Shown piece after piece: positions 1 through 11,403 of a stretch of DNA of 64,000 bases (the first letter of the stretch is position 1; each line of letters starts with the position of its first letter). Source of the DNA: Colletes latitarsis (Eukaryota; Arthropoda; Insecta; Hymenoptera; Colletidae); assembly GCF_051014445.1 (NCBI RefSeq), contig NW_027488369.1, positions 17,564,001-17,628,000 on the forward strand, written 5' to 3'. Below the pieces are notes generated by a model that did no database searches, was not told the origin of the DNA, and was given only the letters and a program-made list of their open reading frames with translations. The position numbers and the translations under genes are program-made.

Positions 1-3000
1 ATGAGGGCAAATCTTAGACCTAACCCAGACCTAAGATGCGTTATCCTCTAAAATATTTATCCAGACCAGGTTTCATTGAATGTTTCAGTGTGGTACCACT
101 TTACAACGTGATCCAATCCAGAAATAGCCCAGGATCTAGCCATGAAGTATGAGAAATATGCGAAAGTGAGAGCCTGATGAGGGCAAATCCTAGACCTATC
201 CCAGACCTAACTACCGTTATCCTCTAAAACATTGATCGAAACCAGGTTTAATTGACTGTTTCAGCGTGGTACCATATTTCTACGTGATACAATCCAGAAG
301 CAGCCCAGGATCTGTTCAACATGTATGAGAAATATGCGAAAGAAAGAGCCTGATGAGAGCAAATCCCAGACCTAACCTAGACCTAACATGAATTATTCTC
401 TAAAATATTGATCGAAACCAGGTTTAATCGACTGTTTCAGTGTGGTACCACATTACTATGTGATCCAAACCAGAAAATAACCCAGGATCTGTTCAACGAG
501 TAAGTGAAGTGTGCGAAAGTATGAGTCTGATGAGGTCAAATCCCAGACCTATCCCAGACATAACTTGCGTTATCCTCTAAAATATTGATCGAAACCAGGT
601 TTAATCGACTGTTTCAGTGTGGTACCACATTACTACGTGATCCAAACCAGAAAAAACCCAGGATCAGTTCAACAAGTATGAGAAGAATGCGAAAGTATGA
701 GTCTGATGAGTGAAAATCCCAGGGCTAACCTAGACCTAACATGCGTTATCCTCTAAAATATTGATCCAAACCAGGTTTAATGGACTGTTTCAGTGTGGTA
801 CCACACTACTACGTGATACAAACCAGAAAAAAACCAGGATCTGTTCAACAAGTATGTGGAGAATGCGAAAGTATGAGTCTGATGAGTGAAAATCCCTGGG
901 CTAACCTAGACCTAACATGCGTTATCCTGAAAAATATTGATCGAAACCTGGTTTAATCGACTGTTTCACTGTGGTACCACATTACTATGTGTTCCAAACC
1001 AGAAAATAACCCAGGATCTGTTCAAGGAGTATGTGAAGTGTGCGAAAGTATGAGTCTGATGAGTGAAAATCCCAGGGCTAACCTAGACCTAACATGCGTT
1101 ATCCACTAAAATATTGATCGAAACCAGGTTTAATCGACTGTTTCAGTGTGGTATCACATTACTACGTGATCCAAACCAGACAAAACCCAGGATCTGTTCA
1201 ACAAGAATGTGAAAAACGCGAAACTGTGAGCCTGATGAGGGCAAATCTTAGACCTAACCCAGACCTAAGATGCGTTATCCTCTAAACTATTTATCCAGAC
1301 CAGGTTTCATTGAATGTTTCAGTGTGGTACCACTTTACTACGTGATCCAATCCAGAAATAGCCCAGGATCTAGCCATGAAGTATGAGAAATATGCGAAAG
1401 TATGAGCCTGATGAGGGCAAATCCCAGACATATCCCAGACCTCACTTGCGTTGTCCTCTAAGATATTGATGGAAACCAGGTTTAATTGACTGTTTCAGTG
1501 TTGTACTTCATTACTACGTGATGCAATCCAGAAAAAGCCCAGGATCTAGCCATCAAGTATGAGAAATATGCGAAAGAATGAGCCTGATGAGAGCAAATCC
1601 CAGACCTAACCTAGGCCTAACATGAATTATTCTCTAAAATATTGATCGAAACTAGGTTTAATTGACTGTTTCAGCGTGGTACCACACTACTTTGTGATCC
1701 AAACCAGTCAAAACCCAGGATCTGTTCAACAAGAATGTGAAAAACGCGAAACTGTGAGCCTGATGAGGGCAAATCTTAGACCTAACACAGACCTAAGATG
1801 CGTTATCCTCTAAAATATTTATCCAGACCAGGTTTCATTGAATGTTTCAGTGTGGTACCACTTTACTACGTGATCCAATCCAGAAATAGCCCAGGATCTA
1901 GCCATGAAGTATGAGAAATATGCGAAAGTATGAGCCTGATGAGGGCAAATCCCAGACATATCCCAGACCTCACTTGCGTTGTCCTCTAAGATATTGATGG
2001 AAACCAGGTTTAATTGACTGTTTCAGTGTTGTACTTCATTACTACGTGATGCAATCCAGAAAAAGCCCAGGATCTAGCCATCAAGTATGAGAAATATGCG
2101 AAAGAATGAGCCTGATGAGAGCAAATCCCAGACCTAACCTAGACCTAACATGAATTATTCTCTAAAATATTGATCGAAACCAGGTTTAATGGACTGTTTC
2201 AGTGTGGTACCACATTACTACGTGATCCAAACCAGAAAAAACCCAGGATCCGTTCAACAAGTATGTGAAGAATGCGAAAGTATGAGTCTGATGAGTGAAA
2301 ATCCCAGGCCTAACCTAGACCTAACATGAGTTATACTCTAAAATATTGATCGAAACCTGGTTTAATCGACTGTTTCAGTGTGGTACCACATTACTATGTG
2401 ATCCAAACCAGAAAATAACCCAGGATCTGTTCAACAAGTATGTGAGGTGTGCGAATGTATGAGTCTGATGACGTCAAATCCCAGACCAATCCCAGACTTA
2501 ACTTGCGTTATCCTCTAAAATATTGATCGAAACCAGGTTTAATCGACCGTTTCAGTGTGGTACCACATTACTACGTGATCCAAACCAGAAAATACCCAGG
2601 ATCTGTTCAACAAGTATGTGAAGAATGCGAAAGTATGAGTCTGATGTGTGAAAATCCCAGGGCTAACCTAGACCTAACATGCGTTATCCACTAAAATATT
2701 GATCGAAACCAGGTTTAATCGACTGTTTCAGTGTGGTATCACACTACTACGTGATCCAAACCAGACAAAACCCAGGATCTGTTCAACAAGAATGTGAAAA
2801 ACGCGAAACTGTGAGCCTGATGAGGGCAAATCTTAGACCTAACCCAGACCTAAGATGCGTTATCCTCTAAACTATTTATCCAGACCAGGTTTCATTGAAT
2901 GTTTCAGTGTGGTACCACTTTACTACGTGATCCAATCCAGAAATAGCCCAGGATCTAGCCATGAAGTATGAGAAATATGCGAAAGTATGAGCCTGATGAG

Positions 3001-5143
3001 GGCAAATCCCAGACATATCCCAGACCTAACTTGCGTTGTCCTCTAAGATATTGATGGAAACCAGGTTTAATTGACTGTTTCAGTGTTGTACTTCATTACT
3101 ACGTGATGCAATCCAGAAAAAGCCCAGGATCTAGCCATCAAGTATGAGAAATATGCGAAAGAATGAGCCTGATGAGAGCAAATCCCAGACCTAACCTAGG
3201 CCTAACATGAATTATTCTCTAAAATATTGATCGAAACCAGGTTTAATTGACTGTTTCAGCGTGGTACCACACTACTTCGTGATCCAAACCAGTCAAAACC
3301 CAGGATCTGTTCAACAAGAATGTGAAAAACGCGAAACTGTGAGCCTGATGAGGGCAAATCTTAGACCTAACCCAGACCTAAGATGCGTTATCCTCTAAAA
3401 TATTTATCCAGACCAGGTTTCATTGAATGTTTCAGTGTGGTACCACTTTACAACGTGATCCAATCCAGAAATAGCCCAGGATCTAGCCATGAAGTATGAG
3501 AAATATGCGAAAGTGAGAGCCTGATGAGGGCAAATCCTAGACCTATCCCAGACCTAACTACCGTTATCCTCTAAAATATTGATCGAAACCAGGTTTAATT
3601 GACTGTATCAGCGTGGTACCATATTACTACGTGATACAATCCAGAAGCAGCCCAGGATCCGTTCAACAAGTATGTGAAGAATGCGAAAGTATGAGTCTGA
3701 TCAGTGAAAATCCCAGACCTAACGTAGACCTAACATGAGTTATACTCTAAAATATTGATCGAAACCTGGTTTAATCGACTGTTTCAGTGTGGTACCACAT
3801 TACTATGTGATCGAAACCAGAAAATAACCCAGGATCTGTTCAACGAGTAAGTGAAGTGTGCGAAAGTATGAGTCTGATGAGGTCAAATCCCAGACCTATC
3901 CCAGACATAACTTGCGTTATCCTCTAAAATATTGATCGAAACCAGGTTTAATCGACTGTTTCAGTGTGGTACCACATTACTACGTGATCCAAACCAGAAA
4001 AAACCCAGGATCAGTTCAACAAGTATGAGAAGAATGCGAAAGTATGAGCCTGATGAGGGCAAATCCCAGACCTATCCCAGACCTAACATGCGTTATCCTC
4101 AAAAATATTGATCGAAACCTGGTTTAATCGACTGTTTCAGTGTGGTACCACATTACTATGTGATCCAAACCAGAAAATAACCCAGGATCTGTTCAACAAG
4201 TATGTGAGGTGTGCGAATGTATGAGTCTGATGACGTCAAATCCCAGACCAATCCCAGACTTAACTTGCGTTATCCTCTAAAATATTGATCCAAACCAGGT
4301 TTAATGGACTGTTTCAGTGTGGTACCACATTACTACGTGATCCAAACCAGAAAAAACCCAGGATCAGTTCAACAAGTATGAGAAGAATGCGAAAGTATGA
4401 GTCTGATGAGTGAAAATCCCAGGGCTAACCTAGACCTAACATGCGTTATCCTCTAAAATATTGATCGAAACCAGGTTTAATCGACTGTTTCAGTGTGGTA
4501 CCACATTACTACGTGATCCAAACCAGAAAAAACCCAGGATCAGTTCAACAAGTATGTGAAGAATGCGAAAGTATGAGTCTGATCAGTGAAAATCCCAGGC
4601 CTAACCTAGACCCAGCTTGCGTTATCCTCTAAAATATTGATCGAAACCAGGTTTAATCGACTGTTTCGGTGTGGTACCACATTACTACGTGACCCAAACC
4701 AGAAAAAACCCATTATCTGTTCAACAAGTATGTGAAAAACGCGAAAGTATGAGCCTGATGAGGGCAAATCCCAGACCTCTCCCAGACCTAACTTGCGTTA
4801 TCCTCTAAAATATTGATCGAAACCAGGTTTAATTGACCGTTTCAGTGTGGTACCTCATTACTACGTGATCCAAACCAGAAAAACCCAGGATCAGTTCAAC
4901 AAGTATGTGAAGAATGCGAAAGTATGAGTCTGATGAGTGAAAATCCCAGGCCTAACCTAGACCTAACATGCGTTATCCTCTAAAATATTGATCGAAACGA
5001 GGTTTAATTGTCTGTTTCAGCGTGGTACCACATTACTACGTGATACAATCCAGAAACAGCCCGGGATCTAGCCATGAAGTATGAGAAAAAATGAGAAAGT
5101 ATGAGCCTGATGAGGGCAAATCCTAGACCTAACCCAAACCAAA
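1..5143 (+). repeat. Satellite block 1 with a 9-monomer (1,585 bp) repeat
   Basis: About 29 monomers, mostly classes A, B, D and E; I found no class C copy here. The marker ATCTTAGACCTAAC occurs at about 11, 1,245, 1,773, 2,830 and 3,358. The pairs 1,245/2,830 and 1,773/3,358 are each 1,585 bp apart, which is nine monomers. Sequence from about 1,080 to 1,920 matches about 2,665 to 3,505 closely, including the shared variant TCTAAACTATTTATCC. The marker pairs are separated internally by 528 bp, so a trimer duplication came before the 9-monomer one. Parts of the first 660 bp also match sequence 3,347 bp (19 monomers) downstream, for example the unusual CAACGAGTAAGTGAAG. No gene or regulatory element is visible. 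Confidence 0.85.
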
Positions 5144-6730
5144 CATGCGTTATCCTCTAAAATAATGATCCAAACCAGGTTTAATTAATTGTTTTAGTTG
5201 TGGCACCACATTACTACGTGATCCAAAGCAGAAAAAACCCTCGATCAGGTCAAAATGCATGTTAAATCTGCGAAAGTATGACCCTGATGAGGGCAAATCC
5301 CAGACCTATCCCAGACCTATCTTGCGTTGTCCTCTAAAATAATGATCGAAACCAGGTTTAATTGATTGATTTAGTTGTGGCACCACTTTACTACGTGATC
5401 CAAAGCAGAAAAAACCCTCGATCAGGTCATCATGCATGTTAAAACTGCGAAAGTATGACCCTGATGCGTGAAAATCCCAGGCCTAACCTAGACCTAACAT
5501 GCGTTATCCTCAAAAATATTGATCGAAACCTGGTTTAATTGACTGTTTTAGTTGTGGTACCACTTTACTACGTGATCCAAAGCAGAAAAAACCCTCGATC
5601 AGGTCAAAATGCATGTTAAAACTGCGAAAGTATGACCCTGATGAGGTCAAATCCCAGACCTTTCCCAGACCTGACATGCGTTATTCTCTAAAATATTTAT
5701 CAAGACCAGGTTTAATTGATTGTTTCGGTGTGGTCCCACATTACTACGTGATCCAAACCAGAAAAAACCCAGGATCCGTTCAACAAGTATGTGAAGAATG
5801 CGAAAGTATGAGTCTGATGAGTGAAAATCCCAGACCTAACCTAGACCTAACATGCGTTATCCTCAAAAATATTGATCGAAACCTGGTTTAATTGACTGTT
5901 TTAGTTGTGGTACCACTTTACTACGTGATCCAAAGCAGAAAAAACCCTCGATCAGGTCAAAATGCATGTTAAAACTGCGAAAGTATGACCCTGATGAGGT
6001 CAAATCCCAGACCTATCCCAGACCTGACATGCGTTATTCTCTAAAATATTTATCAAGAACAGGTTTACTTGATTGTTTCGGTGTGGTCACACATTACTAC
6101 GTGATCCAAACCAGAAAAAACCCAGGATCCGTTCAACAAGTATGTGAAGAATGCGAAAGTATGAGTCTGATGAGGGCAAATCCCAGACCTATCCCACACC
6201 TAACATGCGTTATCCTCTAAAAGATTTATCAAGACCAGGTTTAATTGACTGTTTCAGTGTGGTACCACATTGCTACGTGATCCAAACCAGAAAAAGCCCA
6301 GGATCTGTTCAACAAGTATGTGAAAAACACGAAAGTATGAGCCTGGTGAGTGAAAATCCCAGACCTAACCTAGACCTAACATGCGTTATCCTCTAAAATA
6401 TTGATCCAAACCAGGTTTAATGGACTGTTTCAGTGTGGTACCACTTTACTACGTGATCCAAAGCAGAAAATACCCTCGATCAGGTCAACATGCATGTTAG
6501 AACTGCGAAAGTATGGCCCTGATGAGGTCAAATCCCAGACCTGTCCCAGACCTGACATGCGTTATCCTCTAAAATATTGATCCAAACCAGGTTTAATTGA
6601 CTGTTTCAGTGTGGTCCCACATTACTACGTGATACAATCCAGAAACAGCCCAGGATCTAGCCATGAAGTATGAGAAATATGCGAATGTATGAGCCTGATG
6701 ATGACAAATTCTAGACCTAACCCAAACCTA
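5144..6730 (+). repeat. Satellite block 2, first class C monomers, 353-bp dimer repeat
   Basis: The first class C copies of the window appear here, marked by AAAGCAGAAAAAACCCTCGA and ATGCATGTTAAA. Several have TTTAGTTGTGG in place of TTCAGTGTGG. A pair of monomers at about 5,490 to 5,842 is repeated at about 5,843 to 6,195, a 353-bp offset, with only a few differences such as CTTTCCCAG versus CTATCCCAG. The section from about 6,400 to 6,930 is closely related to sequence near 16,450 to 16,980 and 23,505 to 24,030, sharing the variant AGCAGAAAATACCCTCGATC. No gene is visible. Confidence 0.85.
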
Positions 6731-8495
6731 ACATGCGTTATCCTCCAAAATATTTATCAAGACCAGGTTTAATTGAATGTTTCAGTGTGGTACCACATTA
6801 CTACGTGAACCAAACCAGAAAAAACCCACGATCCGTTCAACAAGTATGTGAAGAATGCGAAAGTATGAGTCTGATGAGTGAAAATCCCAGGGCTAACCTA
6901 GACCTAACATGTGTTATCCTCTAAAATATTGATCCAAACCAGGTTTAATTGACTGTTTCAGTGTGGTACCACATTGCTACGTGATCCAAACCAGAAAAAA
7001 CCCAGGATCAGTTCAACAAGTATGTGAAAAACGCGAAAGTATGAGCCTGATGAGGGCAAATCCGAGACCTATCCCAGACCTAACATGCGTTATCCTCTAA
7101 AATATTTATCAAGACCAGTTTTAATTGACTGTTTCAGCGTGGTACCACGTTACTACGTGATACAATCCAGAAATAGCACAGGATCTAGCCATCAAGTATG
7201 AGAAATATGCGAAAGAATGAGCCTGATGAGAGCAAATCCCAGACCTAACCTAGACATAACATGAATTATTCTCTAAAATATTGATCGAAACCAGGTTTAA
7301 TTGACTGTTTCAGTGTGGTACCACATTACTACGTGATCCAATCCAGAAATAGCCCAGGATCTAGCCATGAAGTATGAGAAATATGCGAAAGTATGAGCCT
7401 GACGAGGGCAAATCCTAGACCTAACCCAGACCTAACATGCGTTATCCTCTAAAATATTTATCATGAGCAGGTTTAATCGATTGCTTCAGTGTGGTCCCAC
7501 ATTACTACGTGATCCAAACCAGAAAATAACCCAGGATCTGTTCAACGAGTATGTGAAGTGTGCGAAAGTATGAGTCTGATGGGGGCAAATCCTAGACCTA
7601 TCCCATACCTAACATGCGTTATCCTCTAAAGTATTTATCAAGACCAGGTTTAATTGTCTGCTTCAGTGTGGTACCACATTGCTACGTGATCCAAACCAGC
7701 AAAAACCCAGGATCCGTTCAACAAGTATGTGAAGAATGCGAAAGTATGAGTCTGATGAGGGCAAATCCTAGACCTATCCCAGACCTACCATGCGTTATCC
7801 TCTAAAATATTGATCCAAACCAGGTTTAGTGGACTGTTTCAGTGTGGTACCACATTACTACGTGATCCAAACCAGAAAATAACCCAGGATCTGTTCAACG
7901 AGTATGTGAAGTGTGCGAAAGTATGAGTCTGATGAGGGCAAATCCCAGACCTATCCCAGACCTAACATGCGTTATCCTCTAAAATATTTATCATGACCAG
8001 GTTTAATTGATTGTTTCAGTGTGGTCCCACATTACTACGTGATCCAAACCAGAAAAAACCCAGGATCCGTTCAACAAGTATGTGAAGAATGCGAAAGTAT
8101 GAGTCTGATGAGGGCAAATCCTAGACCTGTCCCAGACCTACCATGCGTTATCCTCTAAAATATTGATCCAAACCAGGTTTAGTGGACTGTTTCAGTGTGG
8201 TACCACATTACTACGTGATCCAAACCAGAAAATAACCCAGGATCTGTTCAACGAGTATGTGAAGAATGCGAAAGTATGAGTCTGATGAGGGCAAATCCTA
8301 GACCTATCCCAGACCTACCATGCGTTATCCTCTAAAATATTGATCCAAACCAGGTTTCGTGGACTGTTTCAGTGTGGTACCACTTTACAACGTGATCCAA
8401 AGCAGAAAAAACCCTCGATCACGTCAACATGTATGATAAAACTGCGAAAGTATGACCCTGATGAGGGCAAATCCCAGACCTATCCCAGACCTAAC
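6731..8495 (+). repeat. Satellite block 3, mixed classes A, B and D
   Basis: About ten monomers. The stretch from about 7,430 to 8,160 is close to 13,600 to 14,330 (offset 6,172 bp, 35 monomers), including the rare variant CCAAACCAGCAAAAACCCAG. A monomer beginning ATTGATCCAAACCAGGTTTA with GTGGACTG occurs at about 7,808, 8,160 and 8,336, so single-unit and two-unit offsets coexist. Nothing other than satellite is visible. Confidence 0.85.
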
Positions 8496-9551
8496 TTGCG
8501 TTATCCTCTAAAATATTGATTGAATCCAGGTTTAATTGACTGTGTCAGTGTGGTACCACATTACTACGTGATCCAATCCAGAAATAGCCCAGGATCTAGC
8601 AATGAAGTATGAGAAATATGCTTAAGTATGAGCCTGACGAGGGCAAATCCTAGACCTAACCCAGACCTAACATGCGTTATCCTCTAAAATATTTATCATG
8701 ACCAGGTTTAATTGATTGTTTCAGTGTGGTCCCACATTACTACGTGATCCAAACCAGAAAAAACCCAGGATCCGTTCAACAAGTATGTGAAGAATGCGAA
8801 AGTATGATTCTGATGAGGGCAAATCCTAGACCTATCCCAGACCTAACATGCGTTATCCTCTAAAATATTGATCCAAACCAGGTTTAATGGACTGTTTCAG
8901 TGTGGTACCACACTACTACGTGATCCAAACCAGAAAAAACCCAGGATCTGTTCAACAAGTATGTGAAGAATGCGAAAGTATGTGTCTGATGAGGGCTAAT
9001 CCCAGACCTATCCCAGACCTAACTTGCGTTATCCTCTAAAATATTGATTGAATCCAGGTTTAATTGACTGTGTCAGTGTGGTACCACATTACTACGTGAT
9101 CCAATCCAGAAATAGCCCAGGATCTAGCAATGAAGTATGAGAAATATGCTTAAGTATGAGCCTGACGAGGGCAAATCCTAGACCTAACCCAGACCTAACA
9201 TGCGTTATCCTCTAAAATATTTATCATGACCAGGTTTAATTGATTGTTTCAGTGTGGTCCCACATTACTACGTGATCCAAACCAGAAAAAACCCAGGATC
9301 CGTTCAACAAGTATGTGAAGAATGCGAAAGTATGATTCTGATGAGGGCAAATCCTAGACCTATCCCAGACCTAACATGCGTTATCCTCTAAAATATTGAT
9401 CCAAACCAGGTTTAATGGACTGTTTCAGTGTGGTACCACACTACTACGTGATCCAAACCAGAAAAAACCCAGGATCTGTTCAACAAGTATGTGAAGAATG
9501 CGAAAGTATGTGTCTGATGAGGGCTAATCCCAGACCTATCCCAGACCTAAC
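8496..9551 (+). repeat. Tandem pair of a 528-bp satellite trimer
   Basis: Two copies, 8,496-9,023 and 9,024-9,551, each of three monomers. Shared private variants make the pairing clear: GATTGAATCCAGGTTTAATT, GTGTCAGTGTGG, ATATGCTTAAGTATGAG, GTATGATTCTGATGAGGG and GTATGTGTCTGATGAGGGCT. I saw no difference between the two over the variants I checked. The private variants suggest a recent event affecting three units at once. Confidence 0.85.
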
Positions 9552-9905
9552 TTGCGTTATCCTCTAAAATAATGATCGAAACCAGGTTTAATTGACTGTT
9601 TTAGTAGTGGCACCACTTTACTACGTGATCCAAAGCAGAAAAAACCCTCGATCAGGTCAACATGCATGTTAAAACTGCGAAAGTATGACCCTAATGAGGG
9701 CAAATCCCAAGCCTAACCTAGACCTAACATGCGTTATCTTCTAAAATATTGAGCGAAACCTGGTTTAATCGACTGTTTCAGTGTGGTACCACATTACTAT
9801 GTGATCCAAACCAGAAAATAACCCAGGATCTGTTCATCGAGTATGTGAAGTGTGCGAAAGTATGAGTCTGATGAGGGCAAATCCTAGACCTATCCCAGAC
9901 CTAAC
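9552..9905 (+). repeat. Two bridging monomers (one class C, one class D)
   Basis: A class C monomer containing AACATGCATGTTAAAACTGC and the rare GACCCTAATGAGGGCAAATC is followed by a class D monomer. The class C copy is closely related to copies near 14,330, 17,505 and 21,040, which share TTTTAGTAGTGGCACCAC. It marks the left border of the 1,675-bp duplication. Confidence 0.8.
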
Positions 9906-10948
9906 ATGCGTTATCCTCTAAAATATTTATCAAGACCACGTTTAATTGACTGTTTCAGTGTGGTACCACATTACTATGTGATCCAAACCAGAAAAAGCCC
10001 AGGATCTGTTCAACGAGTATGTGAAGTGTGCGAATGTATGAGCCTGACGAGGGCAAATCCTAGACCTAACCCAGACCTAACATGCGTTATCCTCTAAAAT
10101 ATTTATCATGAGCAGGTTTAATTGATTGCTTCAGTGTGGTCCCACATTACTACGTGATCCAAACCAGAACATAACCCAGGATCTGTTCAACGAGTATGTG
10201 AAGTGTGCGAAAGTATGAGTCTGATGAGGGCAAATCCTAGACCTATCCCAGACCTAACATGCGTTATCCTCTAAAATATTTATCAAGACAAGGTTTAATT
10301 GACTGTTTCAGCGTGGTACCACGTTACTACGTGATACAGTCCAGAAATAGCCCAGGATCTAGTCATGAAGTATGAGAAATATGCGAAAGTATGAGTCTGA
10401 TGAGGGCAAATCCCAGACCTATCCCAGACCTAACATGCGTTATCCTCTAAAATATTTATCAAGACCAGGTTTAATTGACTGTTTCAGTGTGGTACCACAT
10501 TGCTACGTGATCCAAACCAGAAAAAGCCCAGGATCTGTTCAACAAGTATGTGAAAAACACGGAAGTATGAGCCTGGTGAGGGCAAATCCTAGACCTATCC
10601 CAGACCTAACATGCGTTATCCTCTAAAATATTTATCAAGACAAGGTTTAATTGACTGTTTCAGTGTGGTACCACATTGCTGCGTGATCCAATCCAGAAAT
10701 ACCCCAGGATCTAGCCATGAAGTATGAGAAATATGCGAAAGTATGAGTCTGACGAGGGCAAATCCTACACCTAACGCAGACCTAACATGCGTTATCCTCT
10801 AAAATATTTATCAAGACCAGGTTCATTTGATTGTTTCAGTGTGGTCCCACATTACTACGTAATCCAAACCAGAAAAAACACAGGATCCGTTCAAGAAGTA
10901 TGTGAAAAACGCGAAAGTATGAGCCTGATGAAGGCAAATCCCAGACCT

Positions 10949-10962
10949 ATCCCAGACCTAAC
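10949..10962 (+). repeat. Target-site duplication, left copy (element 1)
   Basis: ATCCCAGACCTAAC directly precedes the poly-T run and recurs directly after the element. It is a normal part of the satellite, so its length could be overstated by chance by one or two bases. The uninterrupted satellite reads CCAGACCTAACTTGCGTTAT, which places the first-strand nick just after CCTAAC on the plus strand. Confidence 0.85.
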
Positions 10963-11389
10963 TTTTTTTTTTTTTTTTTTTTTTTTTTTATCGTGGGGAA
11001 AATCTTCGAAAGACTCCCTCCCACCTCCTTGGGGAGAGGTGGGAGGGGTGTGTGGGATTCCCCGCGCCCGTACAACGACAGGCGCGGGACCTACCCACTA
11101 AAAACCCCACGGTGACCCTTCGGCACGCTTTGGGAGGATACCGGGAATCGCTCGAAGCATTCTTCCGGTATCCTCCCCGTGCCCGCGCTTTCGCGCCCAT
11201 CCCCCGGGAGGACAATCGGTCCCCCCAGTAGACACACTGCCTCATAGCGGCGGGACGGGGCCACTCCATCCCGCCGCTATCCGTCCCGGGGCCGCGTTTA
11301 GTGGCGGCTGCGAGCCCCAACTCGCAACCGCCCGCGACCCCGTTTCCACCCCTCGGCGGCCGGGCGTTCATGGCCGCACCAGACCGCCG
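10963..11389 (-). mobile_element. 5'-truncated poly(A) retroposon, R1-clade-like tail, copy 1
   Basis: This 427-bp G+C-rich segment is unlike the surrounding satellite. On the minus strand it ends in ATAAAA and a run of 27 A (10,963-10,989 read as T), and it is flanked by a 14-bp direct repeat. That is the structure expected for target-primed reverse transcription of a poly(A) RNA: a LINE-type element or a retroposed transcript, truncated at its 5' end. The minus-strand text GGGTTTTTAGTGGGTAGG followed by a hairpin and GAATCCCACAC resembles, from memory, the 3' untranslated regions of insect R1-clade non-LTR elements; this assignment is an inference. No reverse transcriptase domain is present. 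A 127-codon open frame on the minus strand (10,988-11,371) runs through hairpins and up to the tail, and looks like a by-product of low stop-codon density in G+C-rich DNA. It is most likely a 3' UTR fragment. Confidence 0.8.
11016..11332 (-). other. Chain of five RNA hairpins in retroposon copy 1
   Basis: Five inverted repeats sit one after another. (1) CCCTCCCACCTC 11,016-11,027 with its complement at 11,036-11,047: 12 bp, 8-nt loop. (2) CCCGCGCC 11,061-11,068 with GGCGCGGG 11,081-11,088: 8 bp, within an outer GTGGG/CCCAC pairing. (3) GGGAGGATACCGG 11,132-11,144 with 11,165-11,177: 13 bp, 20-nt loop. (4) ATAGCGGCGGGA 11,244-11,255 with 11,269-11,280: 12 bp. (5) GGCGGCTGCGAG 11,303-11,314 with CTCGCAACCGCC 11,321-11,332: 11 of 12 pairs. 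The arms are perfect except in (5). This indicates a strongly folded RNA, as known for the 3' UTRs of some non-LTR elements that are recognised by their own reverse transcriptase; that role here is inferred. The same chain lies 1,675 bp downstream in copy 2. Confidence 0.8.
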
Positions 11390-11403
11390 ATCCCAGACCT
11401 AAC
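11390..11403 (+). repeat. Target-site duplication, right copy (element 1)
   Basis: ATCCCAGACCTAAC follows the G+C-rich end AGACCGCCG of the element and continues directly into TTGCGTTATCCTC, restoring the satellite phase. Confidence 0.85.

Noticed and set aside
10988..11371. 127-codon minus-strand open frame in the retroposon (and its copy at 12,663-13,046)
   Set aside because: It passes through all five hairpins and up to the poly(A) tail, has a composition that follows the G+C-rich DNA, and shows no reverse-transcriptase, endonuclease or zinc-knuckle motif. Best read as 3' UTR.
10963..11389. SINE with an RNA polymerase III promoter
   Set aside because: No A box or B box is recognisable at the 5' end on the minus strand. 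The poly(A) tail alone also fits a truncated LINE-type element.
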